NCBI GenBank assembly: GCA_019915135.1
Contig: JAHLMK010000015.1
Span: 1,240,001 to 1,304,000, forward strand
Reading direction: 5' to 3'
DNA from: Strobilurus pachycystidiatus
Taxonomy: Eukaryota > Basidiomycota > Agaricomycetes > Agaricales > Physalacriaceae
Length of the DNA stretch: 64,000 nt
The translations under genes and the position numbers were made by a program. Of the stretch, positions 45,225-56,997 are shown piece by piece; position 1 is the stretch's first letter; the number at the start of each line of letters is the position of its first letter. A model generated the notes under the pieces. The model was not told where the DNA came from. It made no database searches and saw nothing but the letters and a program-made list of their open reading frames with translations.

Positions 45225-46612
45225 ATGACCAACAGGTACCGCGACATTGTTGACGTTCTCAGTGATCTTTCTGCTAGCACGAATCTCAAAACTGCTCTCG
45301 AAAAACATGCCAGCCGACAGGCCAACATTACCGCCACTCTCTCACACATCTTGGACCAGACGACTGCTCTGGATCTACAGCGCATAGCGCCTCCGATACA
45401 GCCAACCTGGACCCGCTTTCAAAAAGTACGTCGTGTTTCACCGAACCCTTGATCATCTCTCATTGGTTCATCCCTTGTATTCACAGCAATTTGACGAGCT
45501 TACTCAACTTAGCCGAAATAACATCAGTCATCTTCACGGTCGGCTCAAGAGTTTGTTGTCGTTACTGTGCGCTGTGGTTGTTAGTTGATGGCTTATGCGC
45601 ATGCATAGTGTTCCTCACGACCATCCTTCCCTACATGGCAAAAAACATGTCGAATGACACGCCACACTCACGTCAAGAAAAGGCGCAAGTTCTTGACTCG
45701 TTCATCAAGGTTGTGTGCAATTACCTGACGGAGAATACTAATGTTCAAATGCCATCAAGATTTCGGTTGCTCATTGGGGTTATACCTGCGCTTATCTAGA
45801 AGCTTTCCTCAAATCGTCCTCAGGATTGACGGCTCTTCATCTTGAGGTTTCAAAATACTCTTCACAAAGGATCTCCATAGGCCAAGAGCAGCTACGAAGT
45901 TTGGCTTCCAAGTTGCAGGAACTGGACACCGTTACGAACGAGTAAGTCATTTGAAGCGCGTTACAGTATCACCACTGACATATTGCCAAGCTTGTATCGC
46001 GCAGTGAGCTGTATCCATCCAACCAATATCACATCGTAACTCAGGGGTACTTTCACTAGATGAAACAGTCGAAAGGCATAGACACATTGGCGTATTCGTT
46101 GCTTCGACTGCTGTCTACCTCAATCGGGCATCGGAAACTGTCGAAGAGGAACACCAAACACCGCGTAAGTGCTTTTCAGACATACTTGTGCGTTTATGAC
46201 AATAACACATCTCCAGGAGTTAGAACGCTACGACAAGATTCACAGCGAAGCGGTCCATGCTAACTACACGATGCAGGTTTCACAGCGACAGACTGACGCA
46301 CTGACGAGCACCCGAGCATCAATATCATCCGTTCTCTTCGACGTTTCAGGCTTACTGAGCCAGAGCATAGTCTTTCTGATGGGTACCTGGCTGGCGTTAC
46401 AAAATGACTGCAGTCAGCTGGCTTCTTGGCTTCAAACTGAGGGGGCAGTAAGTAGCATTATACCATCCGCCTGCTTTCTGCTCACATCTCGAAAGGACGT
46501 CCCTCCATGTCTAGTCTTGTATAGTGATCCAGGGGAAACGTTGCACGGACCGCTCGTTGCAGCACTGGACGCGTATATTGCTGAAGCTAAGCGCTCGGTC
46601 GACTCGGACTGA
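45225..46612 (+). CDS. Uncharacterised coiled-coil/membrane protein (model incomplete)
   Basis: Starts MTNRYRDIVDVLSDLSAS at 45225 and continues NLKTALEKHASRQANITATL and TALDLQRIAPPIQPTWTRF. An intron at 45426-45486 joins to QFDELTQLSRNNISHLHGRL. Further exon-like parts are FLTTILPYMAKNM, LTALHLEVSKYSSQRIS, QEQLRSLASKLQELDTV and YLNRASETVEEEHQTP. ELERYDKIHSEAVHANYT follows, then a hydrophobic stretch SSVLFDVSGLLSQSIVFLMG and the end DAYIAEAKRSVDSD. The predominantly helical, heptad-like composition is clear; I could not place two of the middle splice sites. No family is recognised. It is convergent with the first MFS gene, whose stop is 38 bp away. Confidence 0.55.
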
Positions 46613-46649
46613 GTCCCTCGAGATTGACTTCGAAAGGCATCAATGTGAT

Positions 46650-48728
46650 TTATACCCAACGATTATTCCGGACTTTTATAAGGTACAACCTTGCGAACAT
46701 GAATAGCATACCTCCCATACCGGCACAACTTCCAGCAAACACTGCTGGACGCCACCAAATATACGATCTCGTCAGCAACGCTCCGGCTATGGGTGATCCT
46801 GTTTGTGAATCTCAGCTCTGTTTGTGCACGCAGTCGATGTCATTCCGCCTACCGAGAAGACCGCCAAGACCTTCGGGAACAATCAACATGGTTGCACGCC
46901 ACATCGTTGTTCCAACTTACCGGTAACAGCAAATGCTATGCCCATCCTCGCTCCAATCTCAGAATCCGTTCGCGCCAGTGATCCTATCATGGGAGCAAAG
47001 ATACCCATAACTAGCCGAGACTTGTCAATGAGATGTTGCGTCCACTTGCTACTGGGACAGAAAGACTCACATGAACCTCCAAACAATCCATACAAGACTG
47101 CAAAAGTAAATATCGCTGCGGGGCTGCGAGCTGCTAAAGCAGAAAACAACAGGACAGTGTAGACCAGGATGCACATCGTGACGACATTGAACACGCCGAA
47201 ACTCCCTCCCAAGGCTGTTCCAGCGATACGTCCAACAATGGTAGACCCATTCAACACGGTGAGCTGCCATCACCGCACCCATCATGAGTAGTCCTAGTCA
47301 GCGCTGGGCTGGCGAAGAAACTAAGACGATACTCACGACGTAAAAAGCCAGGTTCGGTTCAATGCCAGTTTTGATTGCCATGAGCTGGATGAAGAAGATG
47401 GGGAAATATATCCCGGCCATAGAGAAGAAACTCCTTGACACCGATCAAGGCTAGTGATTCGGAAGGTCTACAGTAGTAGCCTTCGACTCACCCTAGAACA
47501 GTCATGGCATACAGCGGCTCACGCATGAATCCGAAGGCTTGGACTAGCCCTAGATGGTTCTTCCCCGGTAATTGGGTGGCGCGTGGTGCGGTTCTGGTTT
47601 TCATGCAGACAATGGCCAGTGCTAGGATCCCAAAATTGAGTGCTGCACTTGCACGCACACCCTTACGGAAACCAACACCGTTGTGGAACAGTTTGTTCAA
47701 CATGATGGGTTGTACCATTCCTCCGAAACCAGATCCCTGGAGCAGCGGTCAGTCGAAGCCAGGGGGGCACGTAGTGGCGTTTGACTCTGGTTTGACTTAC
47801 TGATGTCGCGAGTCCCATTGCCAGGGCCCTTCGTTTACTGAAGTGTCGAGAGATGATGGCGATACTTGGCACGTAAACGGTTCCTATCCCGAGCCCTGCG
47901 CCGAAGCCTTGAGCGAGAAGGACCTAAACGCATGTCAGATCGCGCCAAGAGACCATCTGGTGATAGAGGAACCTGGTAATACTGCCCGGCTTGCACCAGA
48001 GATAGCATGAATAGACTGAAAATGAACAATGCGCAACCGCCGATCATGAGATGGTAGCTATGAAATGACCATGAAACGCGAAACGTTAGGTTCAAGAGAT
48101 ATGTGGAGGTCGCATCTAACCCACAAGTAGCCAGCATCATATAGTCTACCGCTCACCAAACCCACCATCATTACAAGCATCAATTGGACGCTTCCAACCC
48201 AACTGTTCAGGGCCCGTCATTCTAAGAATCTGTAACATGTTGCGAACTTGCCTCATCTGCGACGATGAGTACTTGTCAATCATGAACTCGCGGACATAGA
48301 AATCTGACAGCGAAGAGATGAGTCCAATCGAGCGACACCAACACGATCAAAGGACGCGCCGTTATAGACGCCGTAGGAATTGGTATAGCTGCAAGGACGC
48401 ATAAACACCTTCTCGCGCTGGAGTAACAAGGAGGTGTTACACTCACCCGAACGTAGAAAATTGCACAAGCCATCTGTATCCTGTCAGGCGCACAGTTTGG
48501 AACAGACATACGAGACTTGCACGCCGAATACTGTCAGCCAACCAACGAAGTCCCCATCGACCGGTGCTTCTGGTTCGACATTACCACGACCGTCGTGGTC
48601 CGCTGAGCTACTGCGAAGTTCTTTATTCGTGATGATACCAGGGTCTTGAAGCCCAGCTCCAATCCCGTTCGTCGACTGCAAAGACTTGAGGACTCGTCGT
48701 CCACCGAGAGATGGAGTACACGGACCAT
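46650..48728 (-). CDS. MFS monocarboxylate-transporter-like permease, copy A
   Basis: Twelve-helix major facilitator of the MCT group in the plasma membrane; the substrate is unknown (monocarboxylates or other small molecules). The ATG at 48728 gives MVR, spliced to STNGIGAGLQDPG, then DGDFVGWLTVFG and, after introns, TNSYGVYNDFYV. The middle helices read WVGSVQLMLVMMVGLVSGR, YHLMIGGCALFIFSLFML and LLAQGFGAGLGIGTVYV. GSGFGGMVQPIMLNKLF and FAVLYGLFGGS follow. It ends SPIAGALLTRSYIWWRPAVF and YLIKVRNNRWV. The loop RHFSKRRALAMGLATSGS is the conserved helix 4-5 motif. Many introns of about 50 nt. It forms a tandem pair with copy B, same strand and block order. Confidence 0.88.
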
Positions 48729-49257
48729 TTTGCGTTCGATGGTGGGCTCAGAGAGGCGAAAATAAAAACTCGGGTTACAACACTAGTCGGTCGGAAGACT
48801 GGATTTATGGCCTCTGTGTACAAATAGTGGAAAGGAGCGGCATGCTTCGTGAGCGTGTACCTGCTTCTTGAAGACGCCGGTCGCTGACAAAACTCAGGTG
48901 TAGCTTCGTCGCCGGATTAGTACGTCCAGGACTATGGCTTCGTCGCCGCACGCTTACCCTAGAAGGTTCGAGGTATCCACATCGCGAACTGAGCTGGAGC
49001 GCTACACACAAACTGTACCGTTGCTTCTCATTCACCAACATACTCTGATCGACGACCTCGTTGCAGACACAGAGGACTGAGTGGGGCGACTTGGCCTTCA
49101 ACACGTGGGAGAAACCAAGACCTGTCAATCTGTGAACGATTTCTAAAGTTTGACCGCGATAGGTAATGATACGCTTTGGCATGGTACCTTTTTATTGAGA
49201 TACACATGTAGCGTCAGTATGGAGACACCTTCTATACGGTGTAACAAGATCCACTCA
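48729..49257. other. Spacer between tandem MFS genes
   Basis: About 530 bp; promoter side of copy A and 3' side of copy B. Only a spurious 125-codon frame is present. Confidence 0.4.
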
Positions 49258-51369
49258 TCAGACACGGTGAGTATACTTTTGGGCAACGAGGAGGTAGCGT
49301 GCAAAGGTAAAGCAAGTGGCCCCTGAAGTTACCAGCAGTCCGGCGAAGATGATAGGTCTCCACCATATGTATGAGGAAGTCAATAGAGCGCCAGCAATTG
49401 GAGTTCCTGAGAAGCCCGAGGATGGATGCCTGTCAGTAACGGACATATAAGAAAGAAGCTCGAAGGACAACCTATGAGACCGCCGAGTCCTGTGAGAATG
49501 GGGTCAATCGTTGTCTAGTGTCGACTCGGAGGAAGGTAAACACACCAGTGAATGCGAAGCAGATGCCCAGACGGGCGCCGATTTCGAATTCGTTCTTAGC
49601 CAACGATCCAAGCATAGGGGCGAAAATGCCGACATCTAACACGGAGACACCTTAGTTGACCGCTAGGACGGCACGAGGAAGAAGCGCCTCACAAGCTCCA
49701 GAGAATAGGCCATATAGAACGGCGAATGTGAAAGTCGTGGCGACGCTTTTGACTGCAAGCATGCAGAAGATCAGGATAGCACAGACAGACACGCAGGGTA
49801 TGACGATATTGAACACGCCAATTTGCGGCACGAAGGCGGTCCCGAGCAATCGTCCTATCACCGTGCTACCGTTCATGACTGTGAGCTAGTACCTGAGTCA
49901 CTTTCACGCAAACTTATCGTCAGACATGAACGCACCACGTAGAATGCAATGCCTTCTTTAACTCCTCTTTGGACGGCATTGAGCTGCAGGAAGAATGTGG
50001 GGAAGTACAACCCAGCGAGAACACAGAACGTCCTAAATTCGGGGAGCGTGGTACGTAAGTCCCGACTCTCATGTTCGGGTCAAGGTCCAGACGTACCCAG
50101 CAACAGTCAGAGAATATTCAGGTTCCCGAAAAAATTGTCGTAAATGCCGAAGGAGACTTCCCTCTTGCTTTGCGCTCGGAGGAAGACGAGTTCTTATCAG
50201 AAGGCCGGCGATGACTAGTAGCCCGAGATTAAAGGCCGCGCTTGCGCGAACTCCGTTGTGGAAGCCCACAGATCCATAGAACAGCTTGTTTAGCATTATT
50301 GGCTGCAGGGCGCCACCTAGCCCCGAGCCCTTGTGGAAGGGTTAATATCACGAGGGTGCATCTCAGAGGAAGTCACTGACTGATGCTACAATGCCTATAT
50401 TCAGGGAAGTGTTAGCGAAGAGGGACTGGGGATGGAGAGTGAAGGCAGGTGCGGGATGGATGCTGCAGCATCATAGAGCTTCTATAGCTCGTGCGCCGCC
50501 GCGTTCGCTGAATTGTGAATGCATCTGCTTACCCATTGCGAATGCACGTCTTCTCTGGAAATAATGTGAAACGACCGCGATTCCAGGAACATACAGGATC
50601 CCAATACCCAGACCAGCACCAACTCCTTGTGCTAGGAGCACCTGATGACGCGTTGAGTGATAGCACACGACGCGTCAATGATATCCTGACCTGATAGAAA
50701 TGTCCTGGCTGCGCGAGTGACAGCATGAAGAGGCTGAATATGAAGAGTGACCCTCCGCCGATCATGAGATGGTAACTGTGCAAGGTGAGTTCGTGAGTAC
50801 GTCCGTAAACATTTGATGCGCTCGCCAACGAGTTTGGACACGTACAAGTATCCGATATCGTATAAGCGCCCGGTAAATACCCCAACACTCATGACGAGCA
50901 TCAGTTGAACGCTACCTACCCAGCTGTACGGTTCAGTGAACAAGCGGGTTCAGCTCGAGGTGACAAGTGGAATCACCTCATGGTGGACGAGGAGTATTTG
51001 TCGACCATGAACACTCGAACGTAGTAATCAGTAGATCCTGGTGTGAGTCATTCATGTCATCATATTGAGCCAGATCATACCGTTATAAACACCATAAGCA
51101 TTGGTGTATCTAAATATTCGTCAACAGCCGGATACATTGAAGGTAGGATAGACACACCCAAAGGTAGAGAACTGAACGTGCCATCTGCTCGGGTTCTCAA
51201 TTTAGATACTTGGCAACGTGGGGGAGACTTACACTCCTGCGACAGTGAGCCACGCCTGCAGTCCACCCTCAGGGAACGCCTCAGTCAGCGTGGTTGTGTC
51301 GTCGAAACTGTCTTCTTTCTTCTCTGGATCTTGCTTTTCCTTCGGCACCGCCGCAACCTCAGGACCCAT
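49258..51369 (-). CDS. MFS monocarboxylate-transporter-like permease, copy B
   Basis: Paralogue of copy A directly upstream. The start at 51369 gives MGPEVAAVPKEKQDPEK, an acidic/basic cytosolic N-terminus, then FPEGGLQAWLTVAG, YTNAYGVYND and WVGSVQLMLVMSVGVFTGR. Next come YHLMIGGGSLFIFSLFML, LLAQGVGAGLGIGILYVP and HYFQRRRAFAMG. The second half contains GSGLGGALQPIMLNKLF, then FYVLTVMNGSTVIGRLLGTA and FAVLYGLFSGACEALLP, and ends TPIAGALLTSSYIWWRPIIF and AQKYTHRV. Block order and intron positions parallel copy A, pointing to tandem duplication. The substrate is unknown. Its promoter lies in the 250-bp gap to RPB9. Confidence 0.88.
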
Positions 51370-51619
51370 TGGAAGGTAGTCGTAGATGGAGTGAGAGAGA
51401 GGTGGATATGTTATCGGATATGTAAGCCATGGCCAACCTGTGATCAAATTCCGACACCTTTCCGAGAGAACTATTATCCGAGATCGCCGTAAGAGCGCCA
51501 GTATCGGACCGGGAACGCGCAAAAACGACCTCCTTTCATGAAAGCAATAAAGACAGTTGCATTTCAAGGATAGTGTACACGGCGTGGGTCTGTTAGGGGA
51601 CTGCATATGGCGATGTTAT

Positions 51620-52190
51620 TCAGGTTTCCATTCGATTTTCGAGTGAAGGATCCATGAAACTGTGGTCACATTTTACGCAGACGTAGAAGAGAATCATGCG
51701 AGTTTCCTTTCGCTTCGACTGGTCCTGATATAGGACGGCACTGGGCGCGCGTGTAAAGATAAGTGAGCGAGATAGCGGCGAAAAACGCGTACTCTTCTGT
51801 GCCGCACTCAGGACATGTTTGGTTAGAGTGGGCCTACAAGGTTTGATGGCTGACCGTTTGAAGGTTGGAAAGGAAGCGTACCAGTGTAGGGTCTGTTCCA
51901 AGGTCCGTGGTGACCCCGACTTGTTCTCTGCGCATTCACTGGTCAATTCCTGGCTAATCAGATAGAATTCTGGAGACACACTTTGTCACCGTCAACAGAT
52001 CGTTCCTATACACACATGCATTTTTCACTTGTTTATCGAAAGGGCAGATCCGGCAGGCATAGACCATGACCCGCCGTTGTTGGTCAGCCTTGGGGTAGAG
52101 AAGATTGTTGCATTCCTCGCAGAAGTTGAGAGATGCCTATAGAGTCTAAGTCAGCAGTGCTTGAAGTGTTCAAGCAAGGTTGCGCGCCAT
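51620..52190 (-). CDS. RPB9: RNA polymerase II subunit RPB9 (start exon unresolved)
   Basis: Small zinc-ribbon subunit of RNA polymerase II involved in start-site choice and fidelity. Splicing on the minus strand gives ASLNFCEECNNLLYPKAD, RRVMVYACRICPFDKQ and NACVYRNDLLTVTK. Three introns separate the following parts: EQVGVTTDLGTDPTL, then AHSNQTCPECGTEEYA, then VLYQDQSKRKETRMIL and YVCVKCDHSFMD, with the end SLENRMET (stop 51622-51620). Both zinc ribbons (CEEC/CRIC and CPEC/CVKC) are intact. The exon beginning at 52136 follows a TAG acceptor and needs an upstream start. The nearest ATG (52190) has no GT dinucleotide between it and the acceptor, so the first exon is uncertain. Confidence 0.88.
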
Positions 52191-53371
52191 GGGAGTTGCT
52201 ATTGAGATGATGATGGGAAGAGGTAAGAAGCGTTGACTCAGGATGAGTCAGTGGCGATGACATCGTGTGTTCCTATTTGCCTCCGCCCCGAGATGGAGAA
52301 GACCGATATGGCCGTGCCCCTGCTTGGCCCTCCCATGTCAGACATTGTCAGTCCTATCATCTCCTATGTCATTGTCTTCGATTCGAGGTTTCAACTCAAC
52401 TGTAGTGTCTTCATCTTGCGGTCCTAGTCCCTGTGACGGTATGTTTGAATGCTCTGACCATGCGCCACCGACAGGATACCCGCGAAGATAACGGGATGAC
52501 TGGCAATGTGCTGTACAGCTATGCGTACAATCTACCTCGCACATCATAGCATCGGGTTTCATGCAGGCCTCTTATGTCACTCGCCCTCGTTTCTGGCGTC
52601 TATGAATCCAATTGATACCAAGATAAGACGGCTGTACAAGTCATTTGTGCTGTCTTGCTACTGTCGCTGATTGTAATTGTCCGCCGCATCTGCCCCGACC
52701 CAGGACTGGTTTTCGTACGCGCATCACCGCTGGTGGAGCTCGATGTCCTTCTGTGTCTTGTATAAAGCAAAGCCTAAAAGATGGACTCGTGCCTGTGCCG
52801 ACAGCTCAAGCTAAAGTACCGCGCCGCCTCTACATCAGTCTCTCGTGTGTGTTTTCTGTGTTTTCTATGTACCGAGCATCATCTTCTGTCCTTCTCTCTT
52901 GCCTGCCGCCGAAACAAATCCGTACGGGTAGTCATCTTCGAATCCAGAACGTTCTGCGATACATAACCGCATCGTCGAGCGGAATACTTCGAATAACCTA
53001 TAATGTGGGTAGCTCAGCGCTACTCGCCACCGCGACGGCCGTTTGCGGAAAGTTTGATCTCTATTACCGAGGTCTATATTGCTCTCCTCCTCCTAAACAA
53101 ATGCTTTGCGAAGTACTGTGGTGGACCCCGCTTCAGCGCTCAAGTGCTAACGTTATGCCAGGGCATTTTGTCTGTCGAACGTCAAGCCGATACATCTACT
53201 CGCCCCCCATGTTCACTTCTGACCGAACAAGCGCCGCAGAAGCTTAGCCTTGATTGATCCTTCTCCTGGCAATGACTGAGGTATATAATGGGGATCATAT
53301 CTTCGGGTTACAACATTCCAGCATCCGCTCCTGCCAACCATTTCCTGGAATCTCCGACAACCCGTTGGCAC
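52191..53371. other. Gene-free upstream region of the hydrophobin gene
   Basis: About 1.2 kb with no supported gene. The RPB9 promoter is at the left end; the right end holds the hydrophobin TATA element. The open frames in between do not look like proteins. Confidence 0.4.
53282..53288 (+). promoter_or_regulatory. TATA box of the hydrophobin gene
   Basis: TATATAA, 84 bp upstream of the ATG at 53372. Strongly expressed hydrophobin genes commonly have TATA boxes. Confidence 0.55.
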
Positions 53372-53937
53372 ATGAAGTTCACTACCTTCACTCTCACTTT
53401 TCTCTTCCTCCTTGTCGCCTTTGTCAGTGCCGCCCCCGGCACTGAGACCAATGCGCAACGCCTTGCTCGAGGACTGCCTCTCAAGGCGCCTGTGATTAGG
53501 AGCGATGGGCGTACGTTATTTTTCGCCAACCCGTAATTTTACTCTGATTTACCTCTCTAGCGGCTAAGCGCTCTAAACCGTCCAGTGCTCCAGGAGGTTG
53601 CTCAACTGGCACTGCCCAATGCTGCGACAGTGTCCAGAAGGCTGGTCTGCTCGCTGGACTCCTCGGTCTTTTGGGCATCCACATTTCCCCCACCATTGAA
53701 ATCGGCCTTACCTGCTCTCCGATCAGCATCCTAGGATCGAGCCATTCGAGCTGGTAAGGGACTGGCGCGCCGCCTTTTGGGATGTCACTGATAGAAACCT
53801 TTCCAGCAACGCTGAAGCGGTGTGTTGCACAGGTGAAAGCTACGAACGCGGGCTCCTTGTCATCGGTTGCGCTCCCAGTACGCTTTTGTCTGGACCTTAC
53901 GATTCTCAAACTGACTCGCCGCACAGTCAAGTTGTAG
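53372..53937 (+). CDS. Class I hydrophobin
   Basis: Small secreted amphipathic protein that self-assembles at air-water surfaces of hyphae and fruit bodies. Exons 53372-53510, 53561-53753, 53807-53877 and 53927-53937 give 137 residues. The signal peptide is MKFTTFTLTFLFLLVAFVSA. A hydrophilic spacer (RLARGLPLKAP) precedes the cysteine core with all eight Cys: GGCSTGTAQCC, 29 residues, LTC, 12 residues, C, NAEAV, CC, 13 residues, C. The spacing fits class I (C-x6-CC-x29-C-x12-C-x5-CC-x13-C). The last exon contributes only IKL after IGCAP, matching the usual end of the family; reading through that intron would add an unlikely hydrophilic tail. The fifth Cys is created at the second splice. Confidence 0.95.
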
Positions 53938-54719
53938 CTTAAGTTTCTCGGGCGATACTTCTCAATGCCGATGTCAATGTAGCTATTGGACCCGGACTTG
54001 ATACTTGCTCTCCCATTCTCTCGCAGTAGTCTATCTCGTTCTTCATATTCTTCACACAGGACGCCTCTTGTCAGGACCTGAACTATCCGTATCTAGTTTA
54101 ATTTTGCTTGGGCTCTGAGTACTACGCTTTGGACAAACCCTTTTGTTGACTATCCGAGAGAGACGTACATCAACTTCAAGTCACTAGTCAGAGTAGATGC
54201 ACATGTCGGCCTTGGGCCAAGTATTTGCACGAAGATTTCAGTGACAAAAGTCTGTCGGAATCCATGACCTGATTAAACGCGTCCAGTAAGCCCAAGCACG
54301 ACTCCCCCTTTCACCTCCTGCCGAAGGCATCAATCCGGTCCTCTCCCAGGATCTCTTGGGTCCATAGTGCTGTAAGAAGCCAGAGGGTATATTCTACAAT
54401 GAGGAGGCGACGCAGCATCTCTGGATGGGATGGACTGCGAGGCGACCTGCATGAAGGCACCAGCCTAAGGAGAGCACTGGGCGGGCGGCAATAGTACATG
54501 CGCGAAGATGATTCGAATAGTATATCATACCGTACTTAGCGCGACCAGTAGCCTCACAGTTGAAATACAAGGTCCGACAGCTCGGCCCGATAATACATGG
54601 AACGGCCCGATGTAACTGTACAGTTCTTGCAGAAACAAGGTTTGGCTGGTCACGTGGACAGACCACAGGCCGACCCCGTTAGGGCAAATTTCGATCCCCC
54701 GTCGACGAACTCCTCAAGA
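53938..54719. other. Intergenic region
   Basis: About 780 bp between hydrophobin and eL27. No gene, tRNA or repeat recognised. Confidence 0.4.
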
Positions 54720-55340
54720 ATGGTTAAAGGTGCGCCGCCCTCCCGCTCGTTGTGGCGATGGCGCTGACTCTCCTGCAGTATACAAGCCCGGCAAGGTATT
54801 CGCCATCCCGACTCGTTACAGGCAGTCAATTCTGACGGGGAATACTCTAGGTCGCAATCGTCCTACACGGCCGTCACGCAGGCAAGAAGGTCGTTGTCGT
54901 GAAGCAGCTGGATGACGGGACAAAGGAGCGACCCTACCCTCATGCGATTGTGGCCGGTGTTGAGCGGTACCCGAGAAAAGTGACGAGGCGGATGGGCCAA
55001 AAGAAGCTGGCGGCGAGGAGCAAGGTCAAGCCTTTCATCAAGGTGCGTCTAACTCGATTGTCGGATCCGCTGAAGGGACTGACGAGCAAATGATCAGGTT
55101 GTCAACTACTCACACCTTTTCCCTACACGTTACAACCTTGAGTTGGAGGGTCTCAAGGGCACCGTCTCCTCCGATACCTTCAAGGAGCCGTCACAGCGGG
55201 AGGATTCCAAAAAGACCATCAAGAAACTGTTTGAAGACCGCTACATCTCTGGGAAGAACAAGTGGTTCTTCACCCAGTTGCGCGTACGTTGTTTCTTTTA
55301 CCATACCATGCTCGTTTCTGAATTTTCAATGTAGTTCTGA
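54720..55340 (+). CDS. 60S ribosomal protein eL27
   Basis: Cytosolic large-subunit ribosomal protein of 136 residues in five exons. It starts [20 protein letters not shown], made from three short exons, then [39 protein letters not shown] and [15 protein letters not shown]. The next exon begins [18 protein letters not shown] and continues [16 protein letters not shown] and [11 protein letters not shown]. The final exon supplies F and the stop (55335-55340). Length and blocks match eL27 throughout the eukaryotes. The first exon has only ten coding bases, as is common for fungal ribosomal protein genes. Confidence 0.97.
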
Positions 55341-56997
55341 TTGTCTTTGGCCGGGTCGTCGATGCTCTTCACTACCAAAACATCCTGTATGCATTATGAT
55401 AATACATGCCGCCCATAACATCAAAAGACACTGCGCGAAAACGAAAGACTCAACCCAATCTAGTACTAAGCTAATCTTGAGCCATTCCTTCCAATGTCAA
55501 ATCTTCGTAGCAACCAGCGCCGCTATATAGTGGTAAGGTCGCCTCTGTTGAGCACCACTGTCATTCACTGACACTCTAGTATTTATATGGTGCAGGTGTG
55601 CATGGACGCAGGCGAAAACTGACGCTACTGCAGATTCTTGCTCGTTCAGTCGTCGGGAATGAAAATCCGCTGCGACTATTTTGGATCATGCCTACCCAAA
55701 GTATGGGTAGGGATTGCCCATACTGCTACTGGTTCTCGAAACGATACGCAAGGAATGAGTATAACGTCGGTGATACCGCGAAAGCCAGTGTCTACACTAC
55801 ATTTATCTAGCCCAAGGATGCACACGCTCAATAACATAGAGCGGCCATACGGTATTATCATGTGCCAGAATCCCAAGTCGACCGAGCCCCCCGTCTTGAC
55901 GTCGTATTTCGTCAACCTGACAATCAACACTTGCGTTCTTCACCGACTCGGACTCTAATACTAGTGTGGTGCTCCGACTGCTCGTTCTTGTACCGTCCTT
56001 CACGGGCTCTAGCGGTGATTCCTCGTCCTCGGTATAGATTCTTCGGGAAGAACGGTCCCAGATTTCCATAGCAAGATTTACGTGAGTGAATCTTCTCTGT
56101 TCACCGCAGCTGGACTAGAAAGCCTGTCTTTTTTTGCAGCTGGAGCCACAGACGCTAATGCGTACATTGAGCGAGACTACCACATTTGTGCATCTGAGAA
56201 CTTTGATGGAACCCCGAGGAAGTCAGCAAGCTTCCTAAGCGATCTCGCTGTGTAAATAAATCGGTCGTCTACCAATGACCGGTACGCTTTCCGGCGTTCA
56301 CATACGCGATTTCGGTACGAAAATCTTGTCTTCCGAATCTTTACACTCACCAATCTTTGGCCCAGGCACGAGGATATCTCTATCAGATCCAAGCTTCTCT
56401 GCCCGAGAAACCGACACGAGACCTCTTCATTATGATGTATGTACGCCGCCAGGTGAAGTCTCGGTTCCGGCTTGCCTGCGACGGAGCATACAGAATGACA
56501 ACTCAGTGTGCACCCATATTGAGAAGGACTCTCCCTCTCGATTTTTCTATACCAGGTCCCCTACAAAACTCGAATGCGCCACAGTCGAGTCCTCCCTTCA
56601 GGTAAGTCATGGGGTATCCGCCAGGGTCGTTTGTGCTCAATATATCCATGCCAGTGAGCGTACACCGTGCTACACCGTGTCAGTGGTGGGGCTTACAAAA
56701 AGTAATCCCAAGGACTTAAGAGTTTCGCGTAGTATAGGGTACCGCCATGGTACGCTGCGTCCGGTGCTGGCGGAAGTTCAATTCTCCTTCGTCGACAGCA
56801 TACCGTCACAGCAACCGATATGTGCCCATGGCGTTGGAGTTAGCGCATCGAACGCCGGTATAGTTCCCTTGCAATCGGGTGCCGAACGCCATACTTCCTC
56901 CTCCGTAATAGAACTCGGCGACTGAAATCTATCGATCGAGATCACAGGGACTTCTGGCCCTTGGGAGGTTTTCTTTATAACGCGAGCAGGTTTCTCA
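55341..56997. other. Region with isolated exon-like segments
   Basis: Mostly unassigned. At 56141-56255 an exon-like segment follows a T-rich AG acceptor and reads GATDANAYIERDYHICASEN, then FDGTPRKSASFLSDLAV and a stop. Near 55690-55960 weaker protein-like strings occur (GSRNDTQGMSITSVI, PKSTEPPVLTSYFVNLT). I could not join them into one gene and recognise no family. The 216-codon frame at 56275 is not protein-like. Confidence 0.35.

Noticed and set aside
53878..53936. Read-through C-terminus of the hydrophobin (tail SGPYDSQTDSPH)
   Set aside because: Splicing at 53878/53926 gives the usual short IGCxPIxL ending of the family, which is more plausible than a hydrophilic extension.
56275..56925. 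216-codon plus-strand open frame
   Set aside because: Composition is unlike a protein, no motif or splice pattern, and a different frame in the same place looks equally coding-like for short stretches.
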